Source: Streptomyces violascens
GTDB taxonomy: Bacteria > Actinomycetota > Actinomycetes > Streptomycetales > Streptomycetaceae
DNA: 64,000 nucleotides
Assembly (NCBI RefSeq): GCF_014649955.1
Contig: NZ_BMUA01000023.1
Span: 62,001 to 126,000, forward strand
Reading direction: 5' to 3'
In this document: one piece after another, positions 25,260-33,948 of the stretch
Position numbering within the stretch: the first letter of the stretch is position 1
How the letters are laid out: the number at the start of each line of letters is the position of its first letter
Program-made: the position numbers and the translations under genes
The notes under the pieces: generated by a model
Told to the model about the DNA's origin: nothing
The model's input: the letters and a program-made list of their open reading frames with translations, nothing else
Databases searched by the model: none

Positions 25260-26852
25260 TCAGACCCACGGCACCACGGGCGACCGGTAGAAGTTGATCC
25301 CCAGCGCCGTCATCCGCGGCCCCTGCTGCGCGAGCCGGGTCTTGTACGACGCCCAGTCGTGCGTGGCCGCCGGTGACCACCCGATCTCCGCGATCCCCTG
25401 CAGCCGCGGGAACGCCATGTACTCGATCTGGGAGGAATTCGTCAGCGTCTCCGACCAGATCGGCGCCTCGACACCCAGCACGGCCTTCGCCGGCACCCCC
25501 GCGATGAAGGTGTCCGGATCCCACGCGTAGGACTTGTCGACGTCGACGTACCCGGCCCAACTGGTGCCGAGCGGGGACTTCGCGTCGTACTTCATGTCGA
25601 GGTAGGCGTGGTTGGCGGGCGACATGACGAGCCTCGTGCCGGCCTGCGCCGCCGCGGCGACGTCCGTCTCGTTGCCGAGCGTGCCCCAGTACTGGGCGAC
25701 GGCCCCCTCCACCGGGGTGGCCCCGGCGATCTGGTGCCAGGCCATCACGGTCTTGCCGTACTTGCCGACGACCGGCTGGGCCTTGTCCATGAAGCTGACG
25801 TAGTCGGCGTGCGAGGTGGAGTGCGCCTCGTCGCCGCCGATGTGGACGTACCGCCCGGGCGTGAGCGCTGCGACCTCGCGCACCACGTCGTCGAGGAACT
25901 TGTACGTCACGTCCTTGGGCACGCACAGCGAGCTGAAGCCGACGTTGGTGCCGGTGTACAGCGGGGGCGCGACGCCGTTGCAGTTGAGCTCGGCGTAGGA
26001 GGCGAGGGCCGCGTTGGTGTGTCCCGGGGTGTCGATCTCGGGGACGACCTCCAGATAGCGGGAGGAGGCGTAGGCGATGATCGCCTGGTAGTCGGCCTTG
26101 GTGTAGTAGCCGCCCTTGCCGCCGCCGACCTGCGTCTGGCCGCCGTACGTGGCGAGCCTGGGCCAGGAGTCGACGGCGATGCGCCAGCCCTGGTCGTCGC
26201 TGAGGTGCAGATGCAGCTCGTTGATCTTGTAGAGGGCGAGCTGGTCGATGTACCGCTTGACCTGGTCGACGGTGAAGAAGTGCCGCGACACATCGATCAT
26301 CGCGCCCCGGTAGGCATAGCGCGGGGAGTCGGTGATCGTGCCGCCCGCGACCTTCCAGGGGCCGGTCTGCTTCGTCCGCTTCTCCACGGCCGCGGGCAGC
26401 AGCTGCCGCAGCGTCTGGACGCCGTGGAAGAGCCCGGCGGGTTTGTTGGCGGTGACGGTGAGCGAGCCGCCGCCCGAGGCGAGCCGGTAGCCCTCGTCGC
26501 CGAGGCCCTGGTCACCGGCGCCGAGCAGCAGCCGGATCCCGTCGCTGCCCGCCGCGCTGGTGACCGGCAGCTTGTACCCGGTGGAGGGGCGGAGGACGCC
26601 CGCCAGGTAGTCGCCGATGCGCTGGGCGTCGGGCGAGCCCGGGGCGACTCTGATCCTGGTGGCCGAGCCGATGGTGTACGCGGTGCCGCCGGCGGATACG
26701 GAGGCGGGGGCGGGCACGATCTGGCCGAGCGGGTGGGGCGCACCCGCCGCCGCGGGGGCCGCCGAGGCCCCGATGCCGGCGAACCCGGCGGCCGCCACGA
26801 GGATCAGGGAGCCGAGGAGCCGGGCGAATGTCCTGCGCTGTCTCTGTCTCAC
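25260..26852 (-). CDS. Secreted GH20 beta-N-acetylhexosaminidase
   Basis: A 530-residue enzyme. GTG 26852 is chosen for GGAAGGGAA about 6 bases upstream and the resulting signal MRQRQRRTFARLLGSLILVA with an Ala-rich cleavage region. After a GH20b-type N-terminal domain, the barrel shows HLHLSDDQGWRI near residue 215 and the catalytic pair in HIGGDEAH near residue 355 (Asp-Glu). It removes terminal GlcNAc/GalNAc, finishing chitin-oligomer breakdown outside the cell. The stop is followed by a GC-rich stop-proximal element (25218-25245). Confidence 0.9.
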   Translation of the reverse strand: MRQRQRRTFARLLGSLILVAAAGFAGIGASAAPAAAGAPHPLGQIVPAPASVSAGGTAYTIGSATRIRVAPGSPDAQRIGDYLAGVLRPSTGYKLPVTSAAGSDGIRLLLGAGDQGLGDEGYRLASGGGSLTVTANKPAGLFHGVQTLRQLLPAAVEKRTKQTGPWKVAGGTITDSPRYAYRGAMIDVSRHFFTVDQVKRYIDQLALYKINELHLHLSDDQGWRIAVDSWPRLATYGGQTQVGGGKGGYYTKADYQAIIAYASSRYLEVVPEIDTPGHTNAALASYAELNCNGVAPPLYTGTNVGFSSLCVPKDVTYKFLDDVVREVAALTPGRYVHIGGDEAHSTSHADYVSFMDKAQPVVGKYGKTVMAWHQIAGATPVEGAVAQYWGTLGNETDVAAAAQAGTRLVMSPANHAYLDMKYDAKSPLGTSWAGYVDVDKSYAWDPDTFIAGVPAKAVLGVEAPIWSETLTNSSQIEYMAFPRLQGIAEIGWSPAATHDWASYKTRLAQQGPRMTALGINFYRSPVVPWV

Positions 26853-27028
26853 AAGCGGTTCCCTTCCAAGGGGTCGCGCAACTGTGGGGGCCGAGCAACC
26901 GAACACTTCCCATGGGACCGGGGATCCCACCCGGGGTCAAGGTGAAGAGCGGCACCGCAGGGAGTACCGGAACCGCCCGATGTCCGCAAGTCGATCATCA
27001 CGGCGGAGGTCGGTGAAACAATCCCCGC

Positions 27029-27901
27029 ATGGCGGAAATCATCCAGAAGGACGGCACCTGGGTCTTCGACGGCGAAACGCTGCGGATCGTGCCGGGCAGC
27101 GACAAGTCGGTCGGCCTGCTCCAGCGGACGCTCGGGGAGATAGCGGTGCCGCTGCGGGCGGTGGCGGGCATCGCGTACGAACCGGGGCGCAAGACGGGGC
27201 GGCTCAGGCTGCGGCTGCGGGACGGGGCGGATCCGCTGCTCCAGGTCACCGGCGGAAAGCTGCCGGACTCCGCGGACCCGTACGCCCTGACCGTGGAGAC
27301 CCGGACGGCGGCCGTGGCCGAATACATGGTGGACGAGGTGCGCAACGCCCTGCTGCTCGACGAGGTGCCGGACGGGCCCGTCGACAGCTATCTCCTGCCG
27401 GGGCCCTCGCTGCCGATGACGGTGGGCGCGGGCGATGCGACGGTCACCTTCGACGGGCGCACCGTGCACCTGGAGTGGACCTGGCACACCGACGACAGAA
27501 AGACGGCGGCCGGGCCGGTCACCCTGCCCCTCGACGAGCTGACGGGGGTCTCCTGGCAGCCCGCGCGCGGCCTGAGCGACGGCTATCTGCGCTTCGTCAC
27601 CAGCCCGAACGCCCCGCGGCTCGACCCCAAGCACGACCCGATGGCGGTCGAGCTCAACGGCTTCAAGAAGGATCCGCTGATGGCGCTGCTCGCCTCGGCG
27701 GTGGTGGTGCGGATGCCGCACCCGAACGCCCCGCACCGGGAACCGGCACCCGCCGCCCCCAAGTCCCTGGAAGCCGCGCCCGCCGAGGACCACGACGTAC
27801 TGCTGCGCCGCCTGCGCGAGCTCGGGGAGCTGCACCAGAGCGGCATTCTGACGGCCGACGAGTTCACGGCCGCCAAGCAGGCGGTCCTCAAGCGCCTGTG
27901 A
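27029..27901 (+). CDS. DUF4429 protein with C-terminal SHOCT domain
   Basis: A 290-residue protein starting at ATG 27029. Two similar beta-rich halves (GTWVFDGETLRIVPG and ATVTFDGRTVHLEWTW) fit a duplicated DUF4429 domain with a PH-like character. The last 35 residues (LLRRLRELGELHQSGILTADEFTAAKQAVL) form a SHOCT motif, a short helical oligomerisation unit. No enzyme motif. Possibly binds phospholipid or protein partners; role unknown. Confidence 0.75.
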   Translation: MAEIIQKDGTWVFDGETLRIVPGSDKSVGLLQRTLGEIAVPLRAVAGIAYEPGRKTGRLRLRLRDGADPLLQVTGGKLPDSADPYALTVETRTAAVAEYMVDEVRNALLLDEVPDGPVDSYLLPGPSLPMTVGAGDATVTFDGRTVHLEWTWHTDDRKTAAGPVTLPLDELTGVSWQPARGLSDGYLRFVTSPNAPRLDPKHDPMAVELNGFKKDPLMALLASAVVVRMPHPNAPHREPAPAAPKSLEAAPAEDHDVLLRRLRELGELHQSGILTADEFTAAKQAVLKRL

Positions 27902-27959
27902 GGCCCAGGCGGTGACCGGGAACGACCCCTTCTGGTCCAGACCAGACGCGTGATCATGT

Positions 27960-27987
27960 GAATCCTGCCCGGAATCGGGCAGGATTC
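27960..27987. terminator. Hairpin terminator after the DUF4429 gene
   Basis: GAATCCTGCCC (27960-27970) pairs with 27977-27987 around a 6-base loop, 58 bases after the stop. Confidence 0.65.
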
Positions 27988-28022
27988 TTGCGTATGACCC
28001 CGCCAGCCCGCAATATCGACGG

Positions 28023-28304
28023 GTGCTCGAACGCCGCAACCCGTCGTCCCACGACGACCTCGTAGATCATCTGGTGCGCAGCACCGCGCTCCAGCGCGGT
28101 GAAGCGGCCCGGGTGGTGCTCGAGGTGCTGGCGTACTTCGACGAGACGTGCGAGGAATTCGTCCGTCGGCGCCACCGTGAACTGCAGTCCGGGGGCGCCG
28201 TGAACGCGGAGATCTTCGAGCGGATCGCGGCAGAGCTGCCGCACCGCGCCGTGGCGCCACCGGAGCTCTCGCTCCGGCAGCTGCGCCGCATCGTCTACGG
28301 CTGA
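28023..28304 (+). CDS. Small conserved helical protein
   Basis: A 93-residue protein starting at GTG 28023, without a ribosome-binding site, so it may be translated from a leaderless message. It is charged and helical throughout (RGEAARVVLEVLAYFDETCEEFVRRRHREL), soluble, with no signal or metal motif. Position between DUF4429 and glmS is, to my memory, conserved in Streptomyces. Function unknown. Confidence 0.55.
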   Translation: MLERRNPSSHDDLVDHLVRSTALQRGEAARVVLEVLAYFDETCEEFVRRRHRELQSGGAVNAEIFERIAAELPHRAVAPPELSLRQLRRIVYG

Positions 28305-28331
28305 GCAGGCTTCGCGGCACCGCGGAAACTT

Positions 28332-28352
28332 TTGTACATCGCTTGTACATCG
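28332..28352. promoter_or_regulatory. Two direct repeats ahead of glmS
   Basis: TTGTACATCG occurs at 28332-28341 and again at 28343-28352, an 11-bp period (one helical turn). Each contains the palindrome TGTACA. They end 19 bases before the glmS start, just ahead of its ribosome-binding site. Possible operator, or a leader element acting on translation. Confidence 0.5.
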
Positions 28353-28371
28353 ATGGAGGGGCAGAGACTTT

Positions 28372-30189
28372 ATGTGCGGAATCGTCGGTTATATCGGTAA
28401 GCGTGATGTGGCTCCGCTGCTGCTGGAAGGCCTGCAGCGACTGGAGTACCGGGGTTACGACTCCGCGGGCATGGTCGTCAACACCCCCAAGTCCGGGGCC
28501 CTGAAGATGGTCAAGGCCAAGGGCCGCGTCCGCGACCTGGAGGCCCGCGTCCCCAAGCGCTTCGCCGGCACCACGGGCATCGCCCACACCCGCTGGGCCA
28601 CCCACGGCGCCCCCTCCGACGTGAACTCCCACCCGCACCTCGACCCCGAGAACAAGGTCGCGGTCGTCCACAACGGCATCGTCGACAACGCCGCCGAGCT
28701 GCGCGCCAAGCTGGAGGCCGAGGGCGTCGTCTTCGCCTCCGAGACCGACACCGAGGTCATCACGCACCTGATCGCCCGCTCCCTGGCCGACTCCCTGGAG
28801 GAGAAGGTCCGCGAGGCGCTCAAGGTCATCGAGGGCACCTACGGCATCGCCGTGATGCACGCCGACTTCGCCGACCGCATCGTGGTCGCCCGCAACGGCT
28901 CCCCGGTCATCCTCGGCATTGGCGAGAAGGAGATGCTCGTCGCCTCCGACGTCGCCGCGCTGATCGCCCATACCCGCCAGGTCGTCACCCTCAACGACGG
29001 CGAGATGGCGACCCTGAAGGCCGACGACTTCCGGACGTACACGACCTCGGGCACGCTCACCAACACCACCCCCGAGACCGTCGAGTGGGAGGCCGCCTCC
29101 TACGACATGGGCGGCCACGACACGTACATGCACAAGGAGATGAGCGAGCAGGCCGAGGCCGTCGACCGGGTCCTGCGCGGCCGCATCGACGACCGGTTCT
29201 CGACCGTTCACCTCGGTGGCCTGAACCTGGACGCCCGCGAGGCGCGCGGCGTGCGCCGCATCAAGATCCTCGGCTGCGGCACCTCGTACCACGCGGGTCT
29301 GATCGGCGCCGGCCTCATCGAGGAGCTCGCCCGCATCCCCGCGGACGCCGAGCCGGCCTCCGAGTTCCGCTACCGCAACCCGGTCGTGGACCCCGACACC
29401 CTGTACATCGCGGTCTCGCAGTCCGGTGAGACGTACGACGTGCTCGCGGCGGTGCAGGAGCTCAAGCGCAAGGGCGCCCGCGTGCTCGGCGTCGTGAACG
29501 TCGTCGGCTCGGCGATCGCCCGCGAGGCGGACGGCGGCACCTACGTGCACGCCGGGCCCGAGGTCTGCGTCGTCTCCACCAAGTGCTTCACCAACACGGT
29601 CGTCGCGTTCGCGCTGCTCGCGCTGCACCTCGGCCGGATCCGCGACCTGTCGGTGGCCGACGGCAAGCGGATCATCGAGGGCCTGCGCAAGCTGCCCGGC
29701 CAGATCGAGGAGATCCTGGCCATGGAGCCGGAGATCGAGAAGCTGGCCAAGGAGTACGCGGGCGCCCAGTCGATGATGTTCATCGGGCGTGTGCGCGGCT
29801 ACCCGGTCGCCCTGGAGGCCTCCCTGAAGCTCAAGGAGATCTCCTACATCCACGCCGAGGCCTACCCCGCCTCCGAGCTGAAGCACGGCCCGCTCGCGCT
29901 GATCGAGCCCGCGCTGCCGACGGTCGCCATCGTCCCCAACGACGACCTCCTGGAGAAGAACCGCGCCGCCCTGGAGGAGATCAAGGCCCGCAGCGGCCGC
30001 ATCCTCGCGGTCGCGCACCAGAACCAGGAGAAGGCCGACCACACCATCGTCGTGCCGAAGAACGAGAACGAGCTGGACCCGATCCTCATGGGCATCCCGC
30101 TCCAGCTCTTCGCGTACCACACGGCGCTGGCGATGGGCCGCGACATCGACAAGCCGCGCAACCTGGCCAAGTCGGTCACGGTCGAGTAG
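28372..30189 (+). CDS. glmS: Glutamine-fructose-6-phosphate aminotransferase
   Basis: A 605-residue enzyme starting at ATG 28372 with GGAGGGG upstream. The mature N terminus is Cys (CGIVGYIGKRDVA), the glutaminase nucleophile; HTRWATHG and HNGIVDN follow. Two SIS isomerase domains fill the C-terminal half (CGTSYHAGL near 303, VSQSGETYD, and LKLKEISYIHAEAYPASELKHGP). It makes glucosamine-6-phosphate for peptidoglycan. In S. coelicolor the copy at this position is one of two, so this may be a secondary glmS with its own control, which the upstream repeats would fit. Confidence 0.93.
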   Translation: MCGIVGYIGKRDVAPLLLEGLQRLEYRGYDSAGMVVNTPKSGALKMVKAKGRVRDLEARVPKRFAGTTGIAHTRWATHGAPSDVNSHPHLDPENKVAVVHNGIVDNAAELRAKLEAEGVVFASETDTEVITHLIARSLADSLEEKVREALKVIEGTYGIAVMHADFADRIVVARNGSPVILGIGEKEMLVASDVAALIAHTRQVVTLNDGEMATLKADDFRTYTTSGTLTNTTPETVEWEAASYDMGGHDTYMHKEMSEQAEAVDRVLRGRIDDRFSTVHLGGLNLDAREARGVRRIKILGCGTSYHAGLIGAGLIEELARIPADAEPASEFRYRNPVVDPDTLYIAVSQSGETYDVLAAVQELKRKGARVLGVVNVVGSAIAREADGGTYVHAGPEVCVVSTKCFTNTVVAFALLALHLGRIRDLSVADGKRIIEGLRKLPGQIEEILAMEPEIEKLAKEYAGAQSMMFIGRVRGYPVALEASLKLKEISYIHAEAYPASELKHGPLALIEPALPTVAIVPNDDLLEKNRAALEEIKARSGRILAVAHQNQEKADHTIVVPKNENELDPILMGIPLQLFAYHTALAMGRDIDKPRNLAKSVTVE

Positions 30190-30204
30190 TCCCTGCGCAC
30201 AGAA

Positions 30205-30242
30205 AAGGGCGACCCCCGTCCCACCGGGCGGGGGTCGCCCTT
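30205..30242. terminator. Bidirectional terminator between glmS and the acetate-transporter gene
   Basis: GGGCGACCCCCG (30207-30218) pairs with 30229-30240, flanked by AAAA and TT, 16 bases after the glmS stop. The converging gene ends at 30285, so it can serve both strands. Confidence 0.85.
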
Positions 30243-30284
30243 CTGCGTGCCGGTGCTGCCCAGGCACCGGCCTGCGGCTGCCGT

Positions 30285-30854
30285 TCAGCCGGTGGCCGTC
30301 ACCCCCCGGCCGGCAGCGCGTCGGGGCAGGGCGGTGGGCCATTTGGCGAGCGAGGCCGTCGCCCCGTACCAGGCCGCGGCGCCCGCGACCGTGGCCACCC
30401 AGCCGGCCACCTTGCCGAGCGAGGAGCTGTCGGCGAACTGGCCGATGGCCATGAGCACCAGGGCGAGGAAGAGCAGTCCGTACGTGCCCTGCCGGAAGAG
30501 GCCGGCGCCCGCCGAACCCGCCGCCAGGCTCAGCGCCAGGAGTGCGAAGAGGACCAGGAAGAGGCCGGCCGCGTTGGCCGAGAACTTGGTGTTCGCGCCC
30601 GCGGCCCAGGTGAACCAGAAGGCGCCCAGGCCGGCGAAGGCGGTGCCGGTGAACGCGTCCTGATCGCGGAAGGCGAGGACGCCGAGGACGAACAGGCCGA
30701 TGCCGCCGACGTAGGTCGCGATCGATACCGAGTCGGCCACCGTCACGCCGTCGATCACGCGGGTGTTGCCGAGGCCGAAGGCCAGCAGAGTGAGTCCGAG
30801 TGCGAGGTGACCGAGAGTGGAGGTGGTGCTTCCCGCGGGAACTTCGTTGTCCAC
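30285..30854 (-). CDS. GPR1/FUN34/YaaH-family membrane protein (acetate transporter-like)
   Basis: A 189-residue integral membrane protein with six hydrophobic segments starting at GTG 30854 (GAAGGGAG upstream). LGHLALGLTLLAFGL, YVGGIGLFVLG and GAFWFTWAAG match the acetate/succinate channel family, although the Asn-Pro signature at the start of the first helix is degenerate (LGHLALG). Likely moves short carboxylic acids. It follows the universal stress protein gene on the same strand. Confidence 0.75.
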   Translation of the reverse strand: MDNEVPAGSTTSTLGHLALGLTLLAFGLGNTRVIDGVTVADSVSIATYVGGIGLFVLGVLAFRDQDAFTGTAFAGLGAFWFTWAAGANTKFSANAAGLFLVLFALLALSLAAGSAGAGLFRQGTYGLLFLALVLMAIGQFADSSSLGKVAGWVATVAGAAAWYGATASLAKWPTALPRRAAGRGVTATG

Positions 30855-31019
30855 GGCGGGCTCCCTTCATGTGCAGTTGTGCTGCTTCCCAGCGACCTTT
30901 ATCTACCCTTCACAAGGGCACAATCCACCCCTACGCATCGGTAGATTCGCCTGCACACAAAGGAAGTTGACGCTTCATCAGCGAAACATCACGCCGGTCT
31001 CAACTGGGACAACGCCCGA

Positions 31020-31541
31020 TTACGGGATGACGACGACGGGGCGCTGCGCACGCCGCGCGAGGCGGCCGGCGACCGAGCCGAAGATCCGCCCGACGAGGCC
31101 GTGGGTGGAGCCGACGACGATCGCGTCCGCCGCGTACTCGCGCCCGACCTCTTCCAGTTCGTGGCAGATGTCGCCGCCGCGCTCGACCAGGATCCAGGGG
31201 ACCTCGGCGAGATAGTCGGCGCAGGCGAGTTCGAGTCCGAGCACCTCGGTGCGGTGGTCGGGGACATCGACGAAGACCGGCGGCTCGCAGCCCGCCCACA
31301 CCGTGGTGGGCAGCCGGTTGGCGACATGGACGATGATCAGCCCTGAGCCGGACCGCTTGGCCATGCCGATGGCGTAGGCGAGAGCCCGTTCACTGGACGT
31401 CGAGCCGTCGAAGCCGACGACGACGCCGTGCCGGAATGCGGGATCGCAGGAGTGTCGTGGTTCTGTCGCCGCCTGGAGGTCCGACGTGGGGTCGGCTACC
31501 TGCTTGCGGTCCGCGGGTTCGGAGAATTCGTGACCGGCCAT
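31020..31541 (-). CDS. Universal stress protein (UspA family)
   Basis: A 173-residue protein starting at ATG 31541. After a 35-residue tail comes the single Usp domain: VVVGFDGSTSSERAL, then the ATP-binding motif G-2x-G-9x-S in VVGSTHGLVGRIFGSVAG and the end RPVVVIP. An ATP-binding Usp, likely induced by stress or energy limitation. The gene upstream on the other strand is 330 bases away. Confidence 0.85.
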   Translation of the reverse strand: MAGHEFSEPADRKQVADPTSDLQAATEPRHSCDPAFRHGVVVGFDGSTSSERALAYAIGMAKRSGSGLIIVHVANRLPTTVWAGCEPPVFVDVPDHRTEVLGLELACADYLAEVPWILVERGGDICHELEEVGREYAADAIVVGSTHGLVGRIFGSVAGRLARRAQRPVVVIP

Positions 31542-31874
31542 GGGTGTCTCGGCGAAGGAGGTCCTCAGTCGGGGGACAGCGGGGACAAGTGAGCAACAAC
31601 GATTCGGCGGCGGAGCTGTGTCCGGGAATCATCTTCCCAACCCCATACCCCCAAGGGTACGGCGACACTCCTCTCCTGCCCAGAGCCGCCGAACCTACTC
31701 GGCGTTCCCCGGAGCATGCACGAGGCGGCCCCGGATGGCAATGCCCGGTGCCCTTTACAGCGGTCCCGCGCGGCCGGTCTCCGCCGCCGCACCGATGATC
31801 TTTCAGTTACTGGACCGACCGCTTCCGCGTTAGAGGCGTGATCTCGCCCGACCCCGATCAGGAAGCACCCCCTC
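31542..31874. other. Divergent gene-free region with a TACCC/GGGTA dyad
   Basis: No gene seen. TACCC-CCAA-GGGTA (31646-31659) is a dyad 105 bases upstream of the stress-protein start. It resembles copper-sensor (CsoR-type) sites only loosely. GAAGGAGG near 31554-31561 lies 5' of the stress-protein gene on the other strand and is not its ribosome-binding site. Confidence 0.35.
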
Positions 31875-32303
31875 GTGCCCGCTCCCCCGGCCGTCCACCA
31901 CTCCGCCGCCGCCCGGCCCGGCCCCCGTCACCGCCCGCCCGGAGTATCGTCCGCGGCTGAATCCGTACGTACCAACCGGTCCGTGAACACCGAACCACTC
32001 TGGGCGGCCGCCCGCCCCCCGGCCGACCCGGCGGGGGACGTCGTCCGCTGGGCCGCCTTCAGCTGTGTGCTCGTCCCCGTGGTGCTCATCGTCTACGGGT
32101 CCTCGTTCGCAGGGGCGGCCGGCTCCGCCATCGGCCTGACGGCCGTGACCGCGGCGTGCCGGCTGCTGCTCCGCCAGTCCGAGCGGGCGGCCGCCGAGGA
32201 ACGGGCGCGGCCGCCGGTTCCGCCGTCCGGACGGCACGCCCGACCGGCTCCGGCGCCGCATCGCGGTGGGCGTCACCGAGGGGGATGTACACCCGTGGGG
32301 TGA
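31875..32303 (+). CDS. Small membrane protein upstream of adpA
   Basis: A 142-residue protein from GTG 31875 (AGGAAG about 10 bases upstream); GTG 31983 (VNTEPLWAAARP) is an alternative start. Two adjoining hydrophobic segments (VVRWAAFSCVLVPVVLIVYG and a following Gly/Ala-rich one) lie between a Pro/Arg-rich N terminus and a basic C terminus. No family recognised. It immediately precedes the long adpA leader, so its transcript could read into adpA. Confidence 0.5.
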   Translation: MPAPPAVHHSAAARPGPRHRPPGVSSAAESVRTNRSVNTEPLWAAARPPADPAGDVVRWAAFSCVLVPVVLIVYGSSFAGAAGSAIGLTAVTAACRLLLRQSERAAAEERARPPVPPSGRHARPAPAPHRGGRHRGGCTPVG

Positions 32304-32690
32304 GTCGTTCGCACACCAGGACCCGTATGTTTTCGGCCAACTTCCCCCGGTGGCGGATTCCCTGGCCCAATGGCCTGCCAACCCCCTTGCCACCAGGGAG
32401 GAAAGGACCATTGCGGCCTCTGGCACCATACGGGTACGGGCCATCCCCATGAGGCGCACTTCCCCTGCGGGGCTCACGGATGAAACGCTTCGTGATCGAA
32501 AGCTTCGCGCCAAGTTGCCTTGTCGACATAGCGCTGGGTGCCGGACTTGTCACGCCGGCGCCACGGGACGCAGTAGATTCGATCATGCGTATCGAAGGCT
32601 GGGGACTCGTGCAAAACCGAGGGGAAAAGTGCAGGAGCGACAAGCCCGACAAGAACGGGGAGCCGCGAACACCGAGGGGGGCTTAGCGCC
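32304..32690 (+). promoter_or_regulatory. Long upstream region of adpA
   Basis: 387 bases without a gene. It is less GC-rich than its surroundings. TTCGAT (32578-32583) and ATCGAA (32591-32596) form a perfect dyad with a 7-base centre, 95 bases before the adpA start. The ribosome-binding site is the G-run at 32675-32681. adpA promoters in Streptomyces are known to be long and bound by several regulators including AdpA itself; I could not assign individual boxes with confidence. Confidence 0.5.
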
Positions 32691-33938
32691 ATGAGCCAGG
32701 ACTCCGCTGCCGCATCACCGGAGACCGCAAGGAAGCTGGCCGGCCGCCGACGCCGGGAAGTCGTCGCAGTACTGCTGTTCAGTGGCGGCCCCATCTTCGA
32801 AAGTTCCATTCCGCTCTCCGTGTTCGGAATCGACCGTCAGGACGCGGGAGTTCCGCGTTACAGGCTGCTGGTGTGTGCCGGTGAGGAAGGACCCCTGCGG
32901 ACCACAGGGGGACTCGAACTCACCGCGCCCTACGGTCTGGAAGCAATCAGCAGAGCGGGAACAGTGGTGGTGCCCGCGTGGCGTTCCATCACCTCGCCGC
33001 CCCCGGCAGCCGCGCTGGAAGCGCTGCGCCGGGCACACGAGGAAGGGGCAAGGATCGTCGGGCTGTGCACCGGCGCGTTCGTGCTCGCCGCGGCCGGTCT
33101 TCTGGACGGCCGCCCGGCGACGACGCACTGGATGTACGCGCCGACGCTGGCCAAACGCTATCCATCAGTACATGTGGACCCGAGGGAGCTCTTCGTCGAC
33201 GACGGGGACGTCCTCACCTCGGCCGGAACCGCGGCCGGAATCGATCTCTGTCTCCACATCGTGCGGACGGACCACGGCAGTGAGGCGGCCGGCGCGCTGG
33301 CCCGCAGGCTGGTCGTGCCGCCGCGCCGCAGCGGCGGACAGGAGCGCTATCTCGACAGGTCTTTACCTGAGGAGATCGGCTCCGACCCGCTGGCCGAGGT
33401 CGTCGCCTGGGCGCTGGAGCACCTCCACGAGCAGTTCGACGTGGAGACCCTGGCCGCGCGGGCATACATGAGCCGCCGCACCTTCGACCGTCGTTTCCGC
33501 TCGCTGACCGGATCGGCCCCCCTCCAGTGGCTGATCACCCAGCGGGTCCTGCAGGCCCAGCGCCTGCTGGAGACGTCCGACTACTCCGTGGACGAGGTGG
33601 CGGGCCGCTGCGGCTTCCGCTCCCCGGTCGCGCTGCGCGGGCACTTCCGCCGCCAGCTCGGCTCGTCCCCGGCGTCCTACCGGGCGGCCTACCGGGCTCG
33701 GCGGCCTCAGCCGGAACCCAGCGCGGGCCCGGTCTCGGTGCCCATGCCGGCTCCGGTGCCGGAAACCGTTCCGCCCCAGGCGCTCCCCCAGGCCCGGCGG
33801 ACGGCGGCGGCCAGCGCGGTACTGGGGCCGGGTGCGACCTCGCACACGGCGGAGCCGGGAAAGCCCAGCTCCGATCTGTACGCCTCCGGCTACACCGGTG
33901 GCCGTCCGAGTCTGCCCGGTCAGCGGAGCGCCCCGTAG
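32691..33938 (+). CDS. adpA: AdpA, AraC-family master regulator of development
   Basis: A 415-residue protein starting at ATG 32691. The N-terminal DJ-1/PfpI-type domain (about 25-205; GLCTGAFVLAAAGLLDG) mediates dimerisation. The AraC-type DNA-binding domain (about 235-335) shows LAARAYMSRRTFDRRFRSL and VAGRCGFRSPVALRGHFRR, followed by a Pro-rich tail. Codon 225 is TTA (33363-33365), so translation needs the bldA leucyl-tRNA, as known for adpA. It activates genes for aerial growth, secreted proteases and antibiotics. orn follows after 10 bases, matching the adpA-ornA pair of other streptomycetes. Confidence 0.95.
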   Translation: MSQDSAAASPETARKLAGRRRREVVAVLLFSGGPIFESSIPLSVFGIDRQDAGVPRYRLLVCAGEEGPLRTTGGLELTAPYGLEAISRAGTVVVPAWRSITSPPPAAALEALRRAHEEGARIVGLCTGAFVLAAAGLLDGRPATTHWMYAPTLAKRYPSVHVDPRELFVDDGDVLTSAGTAAGIDLCLHIVRTDHGSEAAGALARRLVVPPRRSGGQERYLDRSLPEEIGSDPLAEVVAWALEHLHEQFDVETLAARAYMSRRTFDRRFRSLTGSAPLQWLITQRVLQAQRLLETSDYSVDEVAGRCGFRSPVALRGHFRRQLGSSPASYRAAYRARRPQPEPSAGPVSVPMPAPVPETVPPQALPQARRTAAASAVLGPGATSHTAEPGKPSSDLYASGYTGGRPSLPGQRSAP

Positions 33939-33948
33939 GGTAAGACAC

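Noticed and set aside
27583..30870. A 1,095-codon antisense open frame across glmS
   Set aside because: Opposite glmS, with no domain and biased composition; glmS is unmistakable.
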